Positions 8,472 through 17,256 of a stretch of 64,000 bases of DNA are shown here, one piece after another (position 1 is the stretch's first letter; each line of letters starts with the position of its first letter). This DNA comes from Acidobacteriota bacterium (GTDB lineage Bacteria > Acidobacteriota > Thermoanaerobaculia > Multivoradales > JBCCEF01), in assembly GCA_039028635.1 (NCBI GenBank), contig JBCCHV010000023.1, forward strand, positions 1-64,000. Direction: 5' to 3'. The position numbers and the translations under genes were made by a program. Below the pieces are notes generated by a model, which saw only the letters and a program-made list of their open reading frames with translations, did not search any database and was not told the DNA's origin.

Positions 8472-8669
8472 CTACGGCAGGTCGATACCCCCGGGATGGA
8501 AGGGATTACAGCGCATTACCCGCGCCACGGTTCTCCAGCTTCCGCCCAAGAAGCCATGGTCGATGAAGGCCAGCCGAGCGTATTCCGAACAGGTCGGCGA
8601 AAACCGACAAGCCCTCGGCAGGAGCGGAGACAGCCATCGTTTGTAGGAGTCGAGGAAGAAGACCGTCAC
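8472..8669 (-). CDS. yidD: Membrane protein insertion efficiency factor YidD
   Basis: About 65 residues if started at GTG 8669, whose GTGA overlaps the rnpA stop and gives the usual family length; a longer upstream reading has a low-complexity N-terminus with no homology. The family motifs CRFSPTCSEYA and RCNPFHPGGIDLP are present, as is the amphipathic LDSYKRWLSPLLP start. YidD is a small inner-face protein that assists YidC. A gap of about 160 bp separates it from yidC. Confidence 0.9.
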   Translation of the reverse strand: MTVFFLDSYKRWLSPLLPRACRFSPTCSEYARLAFIDHGFLGGSWRTVARVMRCNPFHPGGIDLP

Positions 8670-9067
8670 GCGGACGAGGGGGGAGGTTTTCGAATCACCC
8701 GACGCATCAGTCCCTGGAGCTCTCCCCGCAGGCGATGAAACTCCACCGGACCGACGCCCGCCTTGAGGTGAACCACCAGGTCCACCGCCGGAAGGCTGCT
8801 GCGCCGATGCCATCGCCGATAGATCTCCCGAATACGTCGCTTGATCCGCTGCCGTACAACCGCTTTGCCCACCTTGCGGCTGGCGGTGATGCCGAGCCTC
8901 GGGTGACCGAGGTCATTGGAAACCGCATAGAGAATCGCCTGGTCTCCGTGAAAGCGGCGACCTCGGCGGTAGCAGCGCAGAAAATCCGGCCGACGCTTCA
9001 GGCGCTCGGCGGCCGGCAACGCCTCGGCTGGCCGCACCCCGACCGGCCGCACCTCAGCCGGCCGCAC
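8666..9067 (-). CDS. rnpA: Ribonuclease P protein component
   Basis: 133 residues. Contains LKRRPDFLRCYRRGRRFHG, RLGITASRKVGKAVVR and the RNR-type box QRIKRRIREIYRR typical of the RNase P protein, which helps the catalytic RNA mature tRNA 5' ends. The N-terminus (RPAEVRPVGVRPAEALPA) is a repeated extension not found in most homologues, so translation could begin slightly later. It lies 29 bp after rpmH, in the universal rpmH-rnpA-yidD-yidC order. Confidence 0.95.
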   Translation of the reverse strand: MRPAEVRPVGVRPAEALPAAERLKRRPDFLRCYRRGRRFHGDQAILYAVSNDLGHPRLGITASRKVGKAVVRQRIKRRIREIYRRWHRRSSLPAVDLVVHLKAGVGPVEFHRLRGELQGLMRRVIRKPPPSSA

Positions 9068-9096
9068 CTCTCCCCGCTGGCCGCTCTTGGACAGGC

Positions 9097-9231
9097 TCAG
9101 GCGGAGAGACGCTTGCGGCCCTTGCGGCGCCGGTTCGAGATGATCGCTCGGCCGTTCCGGGTCCGCATGCGGAGCCGGAAACCATGGCGCCGCTTACGGC
9201 GCAGGTTGTTCGGTTGAAAAGTTCTCTTCAC
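9097..9231 (-). CDS. rpmH: 50S ribosomal protein L34
   Basis: A 44-residue basic protein, from a GTG start: [20 protein letters not shown], then [20 protein letters not shown] and LSA. This is a full-length L34. A GAAGGGA purine stretch sits about 7 bases before the GTG. Confidence 0.97.
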   Translation of the reverse strand: MKRTFQPNNLRRKRRHGFRLRMRTRNGRAIISNRRRKGRKRLSA

Positions 9232-9367
9232 GGTTCCCTTCCTCTTCTCTTCTCGCCCGTCGGCGGTCTGCACCGTCGAACGGACGCTTTCAATTCAAAG
9301 CGGGCCGGCGTCGCTCCCGATGGGGTTCGATTCGGCCCGACGATCTCGCAGTCGACTTCGTCGGGGA

Positions 9368-9457
9368 TGGCGGAGAGGGTGGGATTCGAACCCACGGACC
9401 GGTTGCCCGGTCAACGGTTTTCGAGACCGCCCCATTCGACCACTCTGGCACCTCTCC
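9368..9457 (-). tRNA. tRNA-Ser (anticodon CGA)
   Basis: Acceptor GGAGAGG pairs with CCTCTCC, followed by discriminator G and an encoded CCA. The T arm has GTGGGTTCGAATCCCAC. The anticodon loop CTCGAAA reads UCG. The long variable arm with a GACCGGG-type stem is the class II form typical of serine tRNA. Confidence 0.96.
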
Positions 9458-9478
9458 TCGGAAAAGCACCGACGAAGT

Positions 9479-9569
<91 letters not shown>

Positions 9570-9585
9570 CCTGTCCTTCAAAGAA

Positions 9586-10059
9586 CTAACGCCGCAACGC
9601 GGCAAAGAAGCTCTTGAGCTCCTTCGAGCATTCCTCTGCGAGGACTCCCGCGGTCACCTCCAGGCGATGATTGAGGCGCGGATCCCGCACCAGATCGCCC
9701 AAGCTTCCACACCAGCCCGCCTTGGGATCGGATGCCCCGAAGACCAGGCGGTCCAACCGAGCGTTGACCAGAGCACCAGCGCACATGGCGCAGGGCTCGA
9801 GGGTGACGAACAACTCGCAACCCACCAGGCGCCAACCCTCGATCTGCGACGCCGCCTGCCGAATCGCCAAAATCTCGGCGTGAGCCAATGGATCGCCGTC
9901 GGTCTCGCGCCGGTTGTGGGCCCGCGCCAAGACCTCGCCGTTCCTCACGATCACCGCGCCGACGGGGACTTCCCCGACTTGCGCTCCGCGGCGGGCCTCG
10001 GCCAGAGCTTCGGCCATCCAGCGGAGATCGTCGGTCATCATGTCGCTCGCACGAGACAC
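9586..10059 (-). CDS. tadA: tRNA-specific adenosine-34 deaminase TadA
   Basis: Up to 157 residues. A zinc deaminase with the HAE catalytic motif (DPLAHAEILAIRQA) and the PCxxC zinc ligands (TLEPCAMCAGALVNA). It converts A34 to inosine in the tRNA-Arg anticodon. The start is either GTG 10059, which has a GGGGGA stretch about 6 bases upstream, or the ATG pair at 10041/10038. It sits next to tRNA-Ser genes and opposite ffs-dnaX, an arrangement also known from Bacillus. Confidence 0.94.
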   Translation of the reverse strand: MSRASDMMTDDLRWMAEALAEARRGAQVGEVPVGAVIVRNGEVLARAHNRRETDGDPLAHAEILAIRQAASQIEGWRLVGCELFVTLEPCAMCAGALVNARLDRLVFGASDPKAGWCGSLGDLVRDPRLNHRLEVTAGVLAEECSKELKSFFAALRR

Positions 10060-10185
10060 ACTTCCCCCGGCGATACGCAGGGCCGCCTATCATACACAGA
10101 GCCCCGCGAGCGGTAAACACCCATGTCCAACGGCTTCGCACCTTTACTTCGCCGGCGGCTGGCCTTACCATGAGGTTTCCGGCGC

Positions 10186-10308
10186 CGGCCGACGAAGGGT
10201 TCGGGTCCTGTGCATCGGCCAGCTCCGAACCTCGTCAGGCCCGGAAGGGAGCAGCGATAAGGGGACCCGGTCGAGTGCCGCAGATTCGCCGGAACCCTTC
10301 GTCGGCCG
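10186..10308 (+). ncRNA. ffs: Signal recognition particle RNA (small bacterial 4.5S type)
   Basis: The conserved apical domain GTCAGGCCCGGAAGGGAGCA is present around 10234-10253. The ends (CGGCCGACGAAGGGTTC and GAACCCTTCGTCGGCCG) pair perfectly over 17 bp, giving the single long hairpin expected of 4.5S RNA. It lies about 35 bp before dnaX, the same order as in Bacillus (scr-dnaX). The exact ends are estimated from the stem. Confidence 0.93.
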
Positions 10309-10341
10309 ACGCCGACCCAACCACCGAAACCCCAAAGGCCC

Positions 10342-12183
10342 ATGACCTATCAGGTCCTCGCTCGCAAGTGGCGCCCGCAACGGTTCTCTGAGCTCATCGG
10401 GCAAGGACCGATCGTCCAGGCGCTCCAGAACGGTCTAACCGACGGACGTATCGCCCAGGCCTATCTCTTTTCGGGGATTCGCGGCGTCGGCAAGACCACC
10501 GCGGCGCGCCTCCTCGCCAAGGCCCTCAACTGCGAGCAAGGCCCGACGGCGGAGCCCTGCAACGAGTGCTCCATCTGTCAGGAGATCACTTCCGGCGCCG
10601 ACCTCGACGTCATCGAGGTCGATGCCGCCACCTACTCCAAGGTCGAGCAGGTGCGCGATCTCACCGAGAGCCTCAAGTACGCCCCGGCAAGGGATCGCTA
10701 CAAGGTCGCCGTCCTCGACGAGATCCACCGCCTGTCCCGGCAAGCCTTCGACGCCCTCCTCAAGATCGTCGAAGAGCCGCCGGCCCACCTGGTCTTCGTC
10801 TTCGCCACCACCGAAGTCGACGCCGTGCCCGCGACCATCCTGTCGCGTTGTCAGGAGTACCGCTTCCGACGCGTACCCATCGGCGAGCTGGCGGATCACC
10901 TGGCCAATATCTGCCAAGCGGAAGAGATCACCGCCAGTCCGACGGCTCTCCGACTGATCGCCCGAGCCGGCGAAGGCAGCGTGCGCGATTCCGTCGCCCT
11001 GCTCGATCAAATGGCGACCTTCGGCTCGGGAGCGATCGACGACGACGAAGCGGCACGGCTGATCGGGGGCCTCGACTCACCGCTCCAGGAAGAGCTGCTG
11101 CGCGCCATCGCTCATGGCGACGGCAACCAGATCCGTCAGGCCGTGGAGCGCCTGGAAGAGGACGGCTGGGATCCGCGCCACGCCTTCGCCCAGTTCCTCG
11201 CCTTCTGTCGCGACGCGCTCCATTTGGCGATGAAGGGCAAGGTCGACCGCACCGCCGACGAGATCGAGCGCATCGGGAGCCTGGCCCAGGAAATCGGTTA
11301 CGAGAACCTGCTACGCCTGATTCACCACCTGCTGGCGAGTGAGACCGTGCTGCGCCGCAGCGAGGTGCCCTTCCTGGCCCTCGAGATCGCCTGGCTGCGG
11401 GCCGCCGAGCTGCCCAAGCTGATGCTTCTCGAGGATCTCATCGCCGGCCGGCCGGTGGCCGAGACCGCGGCGCCGGCAGGAGCAGCGACCGCGACCGCCC
11501 CAACGCCAGCACGGCGTGAACCAACGCGGCGCGAGCCAACCCGCTCGAGAGAAAAGTCTCCTGAAAAGCCGTCCGCCACCAGAAAGGCACAGAGACCCCC
11601 TGCTCGACAGCCCGAGCCGCCTCCCGAACCGCCGCCGCCGCACGGCGACGAGGAAGCGCCGCCAGAGCTGAGCAGCGGACCGCCACCGGAGTCCTTGCCC
11701 GATCCGGCGGCCGCGGCCAGAGCACCGAAGGCCCCGCCAACGGCGCCATCGAAGGATGAGCCGGCGCCGGATCCGACACCTTCGTCGAGCGCCGGCAATC
11801 TGACGGCTTTGCTCGAAGCCGTCGGGGCGCGTCGTCAGCCGCTGGCGGCCCACCTCTCGGAAGCTCAGAAGCTGGCAGTGGAAGACGACGTTCTCGTCAT
11901 CTACTCGCCACCTGGTGATCCCTTCCTCACCAAGACCCTCGAGCGACCGGGCAATCGCAAGATCCTGGAAGAATCCATCGCCGCCGCCTGGGGCGTAGCC
12001 ATGCCGTGGAGGCTGGCCGAGGGCGACGCCGTCGAGACGCCGCCGGAAGAGGTGGCGAAAGCGACCGCCGAGGCCCAAGACGAGGTCGAAGCCAACCCCG
12101 CCGTCCAGATCGTCCTCGACCTGTTTCAAGGTAAAGTGGAAGAGGTCGAAGAGCTCGAGAATCGGCCCAGGGAGGAGTCATGA
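10342..12183 (+). CDS. dnaX: DNA polymerase III subunit tau/gamma
   Basis: 613 residues. The clamp-loader AAA+ ATPase has MTYQVLARKWRPQRFSELIG at its N-terminus, Walker A GIRGVGKTTAARLLAKALNC, zinc-site cysteines in CNECSIC, and a VLDEIHRLS Walker B. LVFVFATTEVDAVPATILSR is the sensor/arginine-finger region. The middle (about 390-485) is a Pro/Ala/Glu linker, followed by a C-terminal tau domain. I see no convincing slippery heptamer, so only full-length tau is predicted. It heads a dnaX-ybaB-recR operon. Confidence 0.96.
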   Translation: MTYQVLARKWRPQRFSELIGQGPIVQALQNGLTDGRIAQAYLFSGIRGVGKTTAARLLAKALNCEQGPTAEPCNECSICQEITSGADLDVIEVDAATYSKVEQVRDLTESLKYAPARDRYKVAVLDEIHRLSRQAFDALLKIVEEPPAHLVFVFATTEVDAVPATILSRCQEYRFRRVPIGELADHLANICQAEEITASPTALRLIARAGEGSVRDSVALLDQMATFGSGAIDDDEAARLIGGLDSPLQEELLRAIAHGDGNQIRQAVERLEEDGWDPRHAFAQFLAFCRDALHLAMKGKVDRTADEIERIGSLAQEIGYENLLRLIHHLLASETVLRRSEVPFLALEIAWLRAAELPKLMLLEDLIAGRPVAETAAPAGAATATAPTPARREPTRREPTRSREKSPEKPSATRKAQRPPARQPEPPPEPPPPHGDEEAPPELSSGPPPESLPDPAAAARAPKAPPTAPSKDEPAPDPTPSSSAGNLTALLEAVGARRQPLAAHLSEAQKLAVEDDVLVIYSPPGDPFLTKTLERPGNRKILEESIAAAWGVAMPWRLAEGDAVETPPEEVAKATAEAQDEVEANPAVQIVLDLFQGKVEEVEELENRPREES

Positions 12184-12476
12184 GCAGCATTCGGCAGTTG
12201 ATGAAGCAGGCCCAGCAGATGCAGGAGAAGCTCCAGCGAGAGCTCGCCGAAACGGTGGTCGAGGCGAGCGTTGGAGGCGGTATGGTGACCGTCGAGATGA
12301 ACGGTCACAAGCTCCTGGTGTCGGTGAAGATCGATGCTGAAGTGGTCGATCCCGAAGACGTCGGCATGCTCGAAGACCTGATCAAAGCCGCCGTCAACGA
12401 GGCCGCCCGCAAGGTCGACGAGACCATGCAGGGCAAGATGGGCTCGATGGCCGCCAGCCTGCCAGGAATTTTCTAG
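12180..12476 (+). CDS. ybaB: Nucleoid-associated protein, YbaB/EbfC family
   Basis: 98 residues. It has the family pattern of an N-terminal helix (RQLMKQAQQMQEKLQREL), then VEASVGGGMVTVEMNGHKLL and a C-terminal helix with EDLIKAAVNEAARKV. These proteins bind DNA as dimers. The ATG overlaps the dnaX stop (ATGA), consistent with the conserved dnaX-ybaB-recR operon. Confidence 0.95.
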   Translation: MSSIRQLMKQAQQMQEKLQRELAETVVEASVGGGMVTVEMNGHKLLVSVKIDAEVVDPEDVGMLEDLIKAAVNEAARKVDETMQGKMGSMAASLPGIF

Positions 12477-12653
12477 CCCTACCGTCTCACCAGACCTCCG
12501 CTGCAAGGCCGTATGTCCTCGAATCTGCTGCGTTATCCGTCGTCTCCGCTTCTCGCAGTACGGCGAGTACGGCAGCGGCGCTGCGCCGTCGGATGCCTTG
12601 CATTTTCAATCACCTACCGCCTTTCGCCTGAAGATCTGGTGAGAAGGTAGGGC
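12476..12653. repeat. 178-bp palindrome-ended intergenic element between ybaB and recR
   Basis: The ends GCCCTACCGTCTCACCAGA (12476-12494) and TCTGGTGAGAAGGTAGGGC (12635-12653) are inverted repeats with one mismatch over 19 bases. A nested pair, TGCAAGGC / GCCTTGCA, lies inside, and the centre is GC-rich. The left end begins at the last base of the ybaB stop codon. The shape suggests a non-autonomous mobile element or a REP-like block; no second copy is in this window. It splits an otherwise compact operon. Confidence 0.6.
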
Positions 12654-12662
12654 CGGCCCACC

Positions 12663-13253
12663 TTGGCCAAGCCGGACCCGCTGGCTCGTCTGGTCAACGA
12701 GCTTTCCCGCCTGCCGAGCATCGGCTCGAAAACCGCCACCCGCATCGCCCATCACCTCCTTCGCGCCCCCGAAGGCGACGCGCGGGCCTTGGCCGCGGCG
12801 GTGGTCGACGTCAAGGAAAAGCTCTTCCACTGCTCCACCTGCCACGCCATCACCGCTGTCGATCCTTGCACCCGCTGCGCTGATCCGGGCCGCGACCGGC
12901 AGCGCCTCTGCGTCGTCGAAGAGCCTTTCAACATCGAGCCCATCGAGCGCACCGGAGAGTTCGCCGGTCACTACCATGTGCTGCTTGGAGCGCTGCGCCC
13001 CCATCGCGGCATCGGACCCGACCAGCTCACCATCGGCGATCTTCTCGAGCGGCTCGAGGGGGTGGAAGAGGTGATCCTGGCGACCAATCCCAACGTCGAA
13101 GGCGAAGCCACCGCCCTCTACCTCGCCCGCCTGCTCAAGGCGCGCGGCGTGCAGGTGACCCGCCTGGCCTTCGGCATGCCCGTCGGAGGCGACATCGAGT
13201 ACACCGACCAGGTGACCCTCGCCCGCTCCCTGGCGGGCCGTCGCGAGCTTTGA
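12663..13253 (+). CDS. recR: Recombination mediator RecR
   Basis: 196 residues from TTG 12663, the length and register of other RecR proteins. It has the helix-hairpin-helix (LSRLPSIGSKTATRIAHHLL), the four-cysteine zinc motif (CSTCHAITAVDPCTRC), and a Toprim domain with LCVVEE and ATNPNVEGEATALYLARLL. It loads RecA with RecF/RecO at gaps. No upstream ATG in frame fits, so TTG is the start. The preceding palindromic element supplies its 5' region. Confidence 0.95.
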   Translation: MAKPDPLARLVNELSRLPSIGSKTATRIAHHLLRAPEGDARALAAAVVDVKEKLFHCSTCHAITAVDPCTRCADPGRDRQRLCVVEEPFNIEPIERTGEFAGHYHVLLGALRPHRGIGPDQLTIGDLLERLEGVEEVILATNPNVEGEATALYLARLLKARGVQVTRLAFGMPVGGDIEYTDQVTLARSLAGRREL

Positions 13254-14542
13254 GCCAGCTCCCCCCCGGCGATGCGCTGCCGGAGATCGTCACGCCGCCG
13301 CCGGGGCCGCGGGCCCGGCAGCTCTGTCGCCGGCTGGCGACCTACGAAGCTCCCGGCATCAATACCGTTGGGGCGGACGGTGAAACCATCCTGTGGGAAG
13401 AGGCGCGCGGCTCGAACGTTCTCGACGTCGACGGCAACCGTTATCTCGACTTGACCTCCGGCTTCGGCGTCGCCGCCGTCGGGCATCGCCATCCGAAGGT
13501 CGAACAAGCACTGCTGAACCAGAGCGGCAAGCTGATTCACGGCCTGGGCGACGTCCACGCCCACCGGCCGCGGGTTCGGCTGGCCGAAGCGCTGGCTCGC
13601 CGCGCTCCGGTTCATGGCGACGGCGAGGCCGCGGTCCATTTCGCGATCTCCGGCTCCGACGCCGTCGAGATCGGCCTCAAGACCGCCTACCTCGCCACCG
13701 GCCGACCCGGCATCATCGCCTTCGACCCGGCTTACCACGGCCTCACCCTGGGAGCTCTCGTCACCACCTCCCGAGCGGCCTTTCGCGAGCCCTTCACGCC
13801 CTACTTGCACTCCCACGTTCACCGCCTACCCTTCGCGGCGTCACCGGCCGAGATCGCCCGCTTGCTCGACCGGCGACCGGATATCGGCAGCCTGCTGTTC
13901 GAGCCCATCGCCGGCCGTGAGGGCATTCTGCTGCCGCCGACGGGCTGGATCGCCGAAGTGGTCGAGCTCTGCCGCCAGCGCGACGTGCTCACCATCGCCG
14001 ACGAGATCTTCACCGGTTGCGGTCGCACCGGCCGCTGGTTCGCCGTCGAGCACGACGACGCGCGGCCGGACCTGCTGGTCTGCGGCAAAGCCCTCGGAGG
14101 CGGCTTGCCGATGGCGGCGGTGGTCGCTGATCGTGAGCTTCTGCGGGTTTGGTCGACGCCCGGCGAAGCCCTGCAGACGGCGACCTTCGTCGCTCACCCC
14201 CTGGCTTGCGCCGCCGCTCTCGCCAGTCTCGAGGTGATCGAGCAGGAAGACCTTCTGGGACGGGCCCGGGAGATCGCTGCCGCCATCGCTTCTCGCGAGG
14301 CGGAATGGCAGGCCCTCGGCGTCGTCGAGGTGCGCGGCCGCGGCGCCGTCTGGGGCGCCGAAGTCGAGAGCTCCGAGGTCGCCTACGGCTGGGCCGAACG
14401 GGCCCGGGCTCGCGGTTTGCTGGTGCTCGCCGGCGGCGCCAACGGCCGGGTGGTGCAGGTCACTCCACCGCTGGTGATCACCCCACGACAGCTCGCGACA
14501 GCCCTCGATCTGCTCACCGAAAGTCTCGCCAGGGCGCGCTAA
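13250..14542 (+). CDS. Class III PLP-dependent aminotransferase
   Basis: 430 residues. The PLP lysine sits in LLVCGKALGGGLPMAAV, with IADEIFTGCGRTGRWFA carrying the cofactor Asp, and substrate-loop features such as LDLTSGFGVAAVGHRHP. The family includes 4-aminobutyrate, acetylornithine and ornithine aminotransferases; the amino donor cannot be assigned here. Translation starts at TTG 13250, overlapping the recR stop (TTGA), which indicates coupling into the dnaX operon. Confidence 0.85.
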   Translation: MSQLPPGDALPEIVTPPPGPRARQLCRRLATYEAPGINTVGADGETILWEEARGSNVLDVDGNRYLDLTSGFGVAAVGHRHPKVEQALLNQSGKLIHGLGDVHAHRPRVRLAEALARRAPVHGDGEAAVHFAISGSDAVEIGLKTAYLATGRPGIIAFDPAYHGLTLGALVTTSRAAFREPFTPYLHSHVHRLPFAASPAEIARLLDRRPDIGSLLFEPIAGREGILLPPTGWIAEVVELCRQRDVLTIADEIFTGCGRTGRWFAVEHDDARPDLLVCGKALGGGLPMAAVVADRELLRVWSTPGEALQTATFVAHPLACAAALASLEVIEQEDLLGRAREIAAAIASREAEWQALGVVEVRGRGAVWGAEVESSEVAYGWAERARARGLLVLAGGANGRVVQVTPPLVITPRQLATALDLLTESLARAR

Positions 14543-14551
14543 GATCTCGCC

Positions 14552-15121
14552 ATGGACGACTCCCAGCGCTTCAAGATCGCCTTCATCGGGAGTCACGGCG
14601 TCGGCAAGACCACCCTCTGTTATGGCCTCGCCGCCCGCCTCAAGGCGCGCGACCTTTCTCTCGAGGTGGTCCACGAAGTCGCTCGCCGCTGCCCCATGCC
14701 GATCAACGAGGAGACCTCGCTGGCTTCGGAAGCCTGGATTCTGCACACCCAGATCGCCGAAGAGATCGCCGCCGCCTACCGCTATCCGGTGGTGATCTGC
14801 GACCGCAGCGTGCTCGACAACTACGTCTACCTCGACCTCGCCGCCGGACGCCGCGAAGGTCTCGACCAACTGGTCGACTCCTGGATCTCGACCTACGAGC
14901 TGCTGGTTCACGTTCCGATCCTCGAAGAGCCCAGCCCGGACGGTATTCGATCCTCGGACCCCTCGTTCCAGCGCGCCATCGAGCAGCGCCTCGATCAGGT
15001 ACTGGCCGAAGCCGATCTCCAGCCCCTACGGCTCGATCCGACGAACCGGGATGCCTGGCTCGATGACGTCGAGGCGGCAGTCGTCGAACGACTCCGGCCG
15101 CCGCAACTGCGCTTGCTGTAA
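14552..15121 (+). CDS. P-loop ATPase/kinase-like protein (AAA_28/NadR-like)
   Basis: 189 residues. Walker A is GSHGVGKTTL, just after the start, followed by VVHEVARRCPMPI and VVICDRSVLDNYVYLDL, a layout like NadR-type and AAA_28 nucleoside kinases. C-terminal LDPTNRDAWLDDVEAAV resembles the closing helices of P-loop kinases. The substrate is unknown. It starts 9 bases after the aminotransferase stop, so it probably belongs to the same transcript. Confidence 0.7.
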   Translation: MDDSQRFKIAFIGSHGVGKTTLCYGLAARLKARDLSLEVVHEVARRCPMPINEETSLASEAWILHTQIAEEIAAAYRYPVVICDRSVLDNYVYLDLAAGRREGLDQLVDSWISTYELLVHVPILEEPSPDGIRSSDPSFQRAIEQRLDQVLAEADLQPLRLDPTNRDAWLDDVEAAVVERLRPPQLRLL

Positions 15122-15197
15122 GCTCGGCGGGGCGCCGTCACGCCGATGCTGTTTCGCAGGTCGTTCGATTGTTGACGAAGAGGAATATGGGGTCATC

Positions 15198-16187
15198 TTG
15201 AGCATCGACGAGCTCCTCAGCGACTGGGATCTGTTCTCCCACTTCACCGAGGCTCAGCGCAATCAGCTTGCGCCGTGCATTTCGCGCAGCGAGTTCGCTG
15301 CCGACTCGTCGATCGTCATTCAGGGAGATTCGAGCGCCGAGTCGTTCATCATCGAAAGCGGTACGGTGAACATTCAGCGGTCCACGCCCTACGGCGTGTT
15401 CTCCTTCGCCAAGCTCTACCCCGGAGACCTCTTCGGGGAGTCCGCCTTCGTCGATCAGCAGCCGCGTTCGAGCGACGCCATCACCACCACCGAAGCGAGT
15501 ATCCTGATCCTCAATCCTTCAGCCCTCAACTGGCTGCTGGAAAGAGACCAACGCTTCAGCGTCGCCCTCTACTGGACCTTCTGGAAGAGCCTCTCGGGAA
15601 AACTGCGCGACACCAACGAGATCCTGACCCGCTTCTTCTCGGAGAGCGGCAAGCCCCCTTCCACCAACGATCCCCTGCGCGATCCTGCCGCCTCCGACTT
15701 TCGCCTCGACCTCGGCGACAAGCGCAAGGTGTTCGAAGAGCAGAAGCTCTCGAACCTCGAGATCAACTTCCTGGCGCCGCTCTCCAAGGAGATCAAGCTG
15801 GCCCCCGGTGAGCAGATCTTCCGTGAGGGCGAGCCCGGCGACATCGCCTACGTGGTGCTCGACGGACGGGTGATGATCAGCAAGTACATCCCCGGCGCCG
15901 GTGAAGAGGCCCTCGCCTTTCTCGAGCGCGGTGATTACTTCGGTGAAATGGCGCTGATCGACAAGATGCCGCGCTCCGCCGACGCCAAGGCCCATGCCGG
16001 TGGAGCCGTCATCCTGGCGATTCCGGCCGACGTCCTCGAGGGCATCCTCGACATCCAGAAGGTGTCCTCCCTGCGGCTGCTGCGAATTCTCTGCACCATG
16101 GTGGCGCAGCGTCTGCGGGAGCTCGACGACAAGATCGCCGGTTGGTTCGTCCTCGCCGGCGGCCGCACCGTCGACGACGAGGACTGA
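15198..16187 (+). CDS. Protein with two cyclic-nucleotide-binding domains
   Basis: About 329 residues with two CNB folds. The first (about 15-130) has IVIQGDSSAESFIIESGTV and PGDLFGESAFVDQQPRSSDA. The second (about 190-310) has QIFREGEPGDIAYVVLDGRV and RGDYFGEMALIDKMPRSADA. The phosphate-binding-cassette pattern GE-A-(x)n-PRS-A is present in both, so each may bind cNMP. There is no DNA-binding domain or kinase attached, so this is a stand-alone sensor or adaptor. TTG 15198 is the best start I can find; upstream codons are open but lack homology. It follows the P-loop gene by 76 bp. Confidence 0.78.
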   Translation: MSIDELLSDWDLFSHFTEAQRNQLAPCISRSEFAADSSIVIQGDSSAESFIIESGTVNIQRSTPYGVFSFAKLYPGDLFGESAFVDQQPRSSDAITTTEASILILNPSALNWLLERDQRFSVALYWTFWKSLSGKLRDTNEILTRFFSESGKPPSTNDPLRDPAASDFRLDLGDKRKVFEEQKLSNLEINFLAPLSKEIKLAPGEQIFREGEPGDIAYVVLDGRVMISKYIPGAGEEALAFLERGDYFGEMALIDKMPRSADAKAHAGGAVILAIPADVLEGILDIQKVSSLRLLRILCTMVAQRLRELDDKIAGWFVLAGGRTVDDED

Positions 16188-16209
16188 CCCGGCCCGGCCC
16201 AGGGCGACC

Positions 16210-17256
16210 CTAAGCGGCCTTGCGCAGGGCCTTTTCGACCAGCGCCGACAGGGCCAGCCGGCGACGTGCGCTGTCATCGAACCAACCGGCTTCGACCGTC
16301 GACTCGGCAACTTCGACCCCACCTTCCAGGGCGCCTTCGAAGACCTCGACCGTCAGGGAGCGGTAGGTGATGCCGTGCCGAACCGTCCCCAAGCGGTCTC
16401 CGATGCGCCATTCGCCGCCATAACGGCGCTGCAGAATCCGCTTCGCCGCCGGCGCTGCGAAGGCCTTGCCCTCGATCTCGAACCAGGGTAGCTCCCAGGT
16501 GCCAGCCAACAGACCGTCGTCGTCCGAACGCCGAAACAGCAGCACCGCATCGCGCCGTCGGAAGACCACGGTTCCCCAGCGGATCTTCTCCGTCGCCCGT
16601 CGCTTGCGCACCGGCGGATAGTCCTCGGGCCGACCTTCCAGCCGCGCCGTGCAGCTTTCGCGGAAGGAGCACAGCAAACACTTCGGGTTGACCGGGGTAC
16701 AGACCATCGCCCCGAGCTCCATCAACGCCTGGTTGCTGTCCCCGGGACGTTGCGGGTCGAGCAGATCGGCGGCCGCCGCGAGCAATGCCCGACGCGGCGC
16801 CGCCTTTTTGGGATCGCCTTCCAAGGCGAGCTTCCGGGCCAACACCCGCTCGACGTTTCCATCCATCACCGGTTCGACCACATCGAAGGCGATACTGGCG
16901 ACCGCTGCAGCGGTGTAGGCACCGATCCCCGGCAGCTCGCGAAGCCCCGCGACGGTTTCGGGAAAAGCCCCCAGCTCGGCGATGCGGCAAGCTGCCGCGT
17001 GAAGCTGGCGCGCTCGACGGTAATAGCCCAAGCCGGACCACAGAGCCAGAACCTCGTCGATCTCGGCCGCCGCCAGCGCCTCGACCGACGGGAAGGTCGC
17101 GAGAAAGCGCTGGTAGTAAGGGATGACCGTCGCCACCTGGGTTTGCTGCAGCATGATCTCCGACACCCAGACGCGGTAGGGGTCCTGATTCTCACGCCAG
17201 GGCAAATCCCGACGGTGAGCGTCGAACCAGTCGAGCAGGCGCTGGGCTTCGTCCAT
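16210..17256 (-). CDS. mutY: Adenine DNA glycosylase MutY
   Basis: 348 residues. Catalytic Glu in SEIMLQQTQV; helix-hairpin-helix LPGIGAYTAAAVASIAF with DGNVERVLAR; 4Fe-4S ligands in CTPVNPKCLLCSFRESC; and a C-terminal NUDIX-like domain (WGTVVFRRRDAVLLF..) that recognises 8-oxoG. It removes A mispaired with 8-oxoG. It is the only minus-strand protein gene between tadA and the TonB receptor gene at 38.5 kb, and it borders the origin-like region. Confidence 0.95.
   Translation of the reverse strand: MDEAQRLLDWFDAHRRDLPWRENQDPYRVWVSEIMLQQTQVATVIPYYQRFLATFPSVEALAAAEIDEVLALWSGLGYYRRARQLHAAACRIAELGAFPETVAGLRELPGIGAYTAAAVASIAFDVVEPVMDGNVERVLARKLALEGDPKKAAPRRALLAAAADLLDPQRPGDSNQALMELGAMVCTPVNPKCLLCSFRESCTARLEGRPEDYPPVRKRRATEKIRWGTVVFRRRDAVLLFRRSDDDGLLAGTWELPWFEIEGKAFAAPAAKRILQRRYGGEWRIGDRLGTVRHGITYRSLTVEVFEGALEGGVEVAESTVEAGWFDDSARRRLALSALVEKALRKAA

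Noticed and set aside
11540-11590. A-rich stretches in dnaX considered as a programmed frameshift site
   Set aside because: No A AAA AAG-type heptamer with a supporting stem in the right frame was found.
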